Shown here in pieces: positions 6,701-7,508 of a stretch of 7,508 nt of DNA. The stretch comes from Methylovulum sp. (lineage in GTDB: Bacteria > Pseudomonadota > Gammaproteobacteria > Methylococcales > Methylomonadaceae), in contig JAQTNZ010000113.1 of the NCBI GenBank assembly GCA_028713595.1, positions 1-7,508 of the forward strand. The letters run 5' to 3'. Below the pieces are notes generated by a model. That model worked only from the letters and a program-made list of their open reading frames with translations, was not told where the DNA came from and did no database searches. The position numbers and the translations under genes were made by a program. Position 1 is the stretch's first letter; every line of letters begins with the position of its first letter.

Positions 6701-6965
6701 TTGGCGGGAAGTGTTGGGGGTTGCCCAAGTCGGCATTCATGACAGTTTTCTGGATTTAGGTGGGGATTCTATCTTGGCTATGCAATTGCTTGCGCGTATC
6801 GATAGCCATTTTCAAATGGGGTTCCCATTGGACTTGCTATTTGAAGAGCCTACCATCGCCGGCCTGTCAGGACAATTGGAAATCCTTCTGAAACAAGCAA
6901 GCCCTGGAAAAAGATTGCCTATCCGTGCCTTGCGGCGGCAACCTTATAAACTAGATTACCTATGA
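3723..6965 (+). CDS. Nonribosomal peptide synthetase, one module C-A-T, probable proline activation
   Basis: This 1080-residue cytoplasmic enzyme adds one amino acid to a growing peptide. The condensation domain (about 10-450) has SFAQQRLWF (17-25), RHEALRTGF (63-71), HHSVFDG (143-149, catalytic H144), YADYAVWQ (181-188) and RHPLFQVML (351-359), an LCL-like set. The adenylation domain (about 465-965) has LSYQEL, YTSGSTGIPKG (617-627), NQYGPTE (758-764), YKTGDL, KLRGFRIELGEIE and NGKLDR with K959. The carrier domain has LGGDSI, with S1016 for phosphopantetheine. The specificity residues read by alignment to GrsA are D663, V664, Q667, F706, I732, A734, Q759, V767, V768 and K959 (DVQFIAQVVK). 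This is close to the proline code DVQLIAHVVK as I recall it. There is no epimerase or thioesterase. An in-frame stop at 3714-3716 supports ATG 3723; the ribosome site is weak. The stop overlaps the next gene's start. The N-terminal C domain implies a donor from elsewhere, either an upstream synthetase or an acyl group. Confidence 0.93.
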   Translation: MNFSQPQDVDSYLFPASFAQQRLWFFERLMGVNGIYNIILATRLIGELVVPALQQSLDAIVARHEALRTGFGEQDGNTIQVIRPTLSVACTRLELPAYRQDEVQGILEAQANQAFDLKQPPLIRALLVTLSGQGSHILLITVHHSVFDGWSIAVFNKELAHFYHAFSQGPAAALPKLPIQYADYAVWQREWLQGEMLDKQLAYWQRQLSGLSVLELPTDRPRPKRPSHRGGQVPIRLSAELAQGLDRLAHHHHATLFMVLLAGLQTLLHRYSGQTDIAIGTAIAGRNREELQGLIGFFVNTLVLRGDLSDHPDFCQLLGQARKTCLEAYGHQDIPFEKLVAEVQSGRDTGRHPLFQVMLVLQPPPVLNPPWPGLAMEPLAVAHHFAKFDLIVSLTEYPDGLAGEVEYSADLFDAATIVRMVGHFQTLLAAIVRQPETAIAELELLTDSERKQLSGWNATTTAYPHNQCVHQLFETQAAKTPEAIALVFEGQQLSYQELNTKANQLAHYLASLTGKPDLLIGVCLPRSPAMIITVLAILKAGGGYVPLDPAYPKERLKCMLADANVPVLITHTGQRDSLPETDALIVCADTLEETLNAFGTDNPAAIATPENLAYVLYTSGSTGIPKGVAMPHRALVNLLNWQTDGFKPAPDRRILQFTSLSFDVSFQEIFTALTTGGALVLILEEQRRYPPVLLNSIAQQKITDLFIPFIALQQLAQAHANTAIANHLNVIITAGEALHITPAIKRFMESLGGCQLVNQYGPTECHVVTAFNLPKDISAWAEFPSIGQPIANTQIYILDKQLQPVPIGVIGEIYIGGDSLARGYLNQAELTAEKFISHPFSTDPAARLYKTGDLARYLPDGGITFLGRMDKQIKLRGFRIELGEIEAVLGQYPSVNDVVVLIREDLPGDKRLVAYLTCPPQAQPDINALRGHVKAKLPDYMVPSAFVFLESLPLTPNGKLDRDALPVPEPSRPELAQLYAPPRTPVEEVLAAIWREVLGVAQVGIHDSFLDLGGDSILAMQLLARIDSHFQMGFPLDLLFEEPTIAGLSGQLEILLKQASPGKRLPIRALRRQPYKLDYL

Positions 6966-7508
6966 TATTGCACGAACACCCTGACGGGCATCCTGAACCG
7001 GAAAAGGTTGGCGACTACCTGTTCCCCACGTCTTATGCCCAGCAACGGCTGTGGTTTTTAGAGCGGCTGCTCGGAGCCAGCGGCCTGTATAACATTAGCT
7101 GGGCCATCCGGCTGACTGGTAGGCTGGATGTGCCGGCCTTACAACAGAGTTTTGCCGCCCTTGTCGCCCGCCATGAAACCTTGCGGACTTCTTTTGCCGA
7201 ACAGGACGGCGAGCCGGTGCAGATTATCAGGTCAGCCCTGCCTTTCCAGTGCACAGTGAAGGTGTTGCCAGTATCTCAAGAGCGCGAAATCCAAGGCCTA
7301 CTCGATGCTGAGGCCAGCAAACCGTTCGACCTGAAAGCAGCCCCCTTAATCCGCGCCTTGCTACTGGCCTTGGCCGAAGGGCAACATATCCTGCTGACCA
7401 CCCTCCATCATAGTATTGCCGATGGCTGGTCTATGGCGGTGTTCCGGCAAGAACTGGCGCATTTCTACCGCGCTTTTAGCCAAGGCCAAGCGGTAGGGCT
7501 ACCCGAAT
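6962..7508 (+). CDS. Second nonribosomal peptide synthetase, partial (condensation domain start)
   Basis: The frame opens with ATG at 6962-6964, overlapping the TGA of the preceding synthetase (ATGA), and runs 182 codons to the right edge without a stop. It encodes the N-terminal half of a condensation domain: SYAQQRLWFLERL near residues 25-37, RHETLRTSF at about 74-82, and the catalytic HHSIADGW around 151-158. It should accept the aminoacyl or peptidyl chain from the carrier domain of the preceding enzyme and join it to the next residue. Protein and DNA are strikingly similar to the start of the first synthetase, indicating duplication. The overlap points to co-transcription and coupled translation. 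The activated amino acid and any termination domain lie outside the window. Confidence 0.9.
   Translation, partial: MILHEHPDGHPEPEKVGDYLFPTSYAQQRLWFLERLLGASGLYNISWAIRLTGRLDVPALQQSFAALVARHETLRTSFAEQDGEPVQIIRSALPFQCTVKVLPVSQEREIQGLLDAEASKPFDLKAAPLIRALLLALAEGQHILLTTLHHSIADGWSMAVFRQELAHFYRAFSQGQAVGLPE

Noticed and set aside
1..7508. CRISPR arrays, tRNA or rRNA genes
   Set aside because: I saw no regularly spaced direct repeats, tRNA cloverleaf or rRNA sequence.

Overview
The window looks like part of an accessory region of a bacterial chromosome, probably a gammaproteobacterium. That placement is an inference from mid-range G+C, REP-like intergenic palindromes and general gene style; no rRNA or housekeeping gene is present to confirm it. 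Base composition changes along the window: the left end (1-1310) is clearly A+T-rich, the restriction-modification block (1313-3151) is intermediate, and the nonribosomal peptide synthetase (NRPS) genes (3723-7508) are richer in G+C. This suggests a mosaic of separately acquired modules.

Left block (1-788, minus strand): the 5' part (262 codons) of a gene that runs off the left edge. It encodes a MotA/TolQ/ExbB-type membrane protein with a long cytoplasmic helical tail, best matched to ZorA of the Zorya anti-phage system. The expected partners (zorB and zorC/D or zorE) would lie beyond position 1. An intergenic stretch (789-1312) follows. It holds a REP-like nested palindrome of about 110 bp and the promoter of the next gene.

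Middle block (1245-3211): a compact C-regulated type II restriction-modification system. M is a D12-class N6-adenine DNA methyltransferase on the plus strand with a TTG start. R is an HNH endonuclease on the minus strand and meets M tail to tail with a 4-base overlap. C is an XRE-type controller directly upstream of R, overlapping it by 8 bases. A tandem C-box (two 11-bp dyads separated by 4 bp) lies upstream of C. A copy of one dyad with its flank (20 of 22 bases identical) sits at the predicted transcription start of M. The sequence therefore suggests one controller acting on both transcription units, as described for Esp1396I-type systems.

Right block (3152-7508): a gene-poor stretch with a promoter-like pair and a terminator-like hairpin, possibly a small transcript, followed by two NRPS genes on the plus strand with overlapping stop and start (ATGA). 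The first is a complete C-A-T module of 1080 residues whose specificity code most resembles proline-activating domains. The second begins with another condensation domain and is cut by the right edge. The two start with very similar DNA, pointing to module duplication. The window thus joins the edge of a defence island (ZorA-like plus R-M) to a peptide natural-product cluster.
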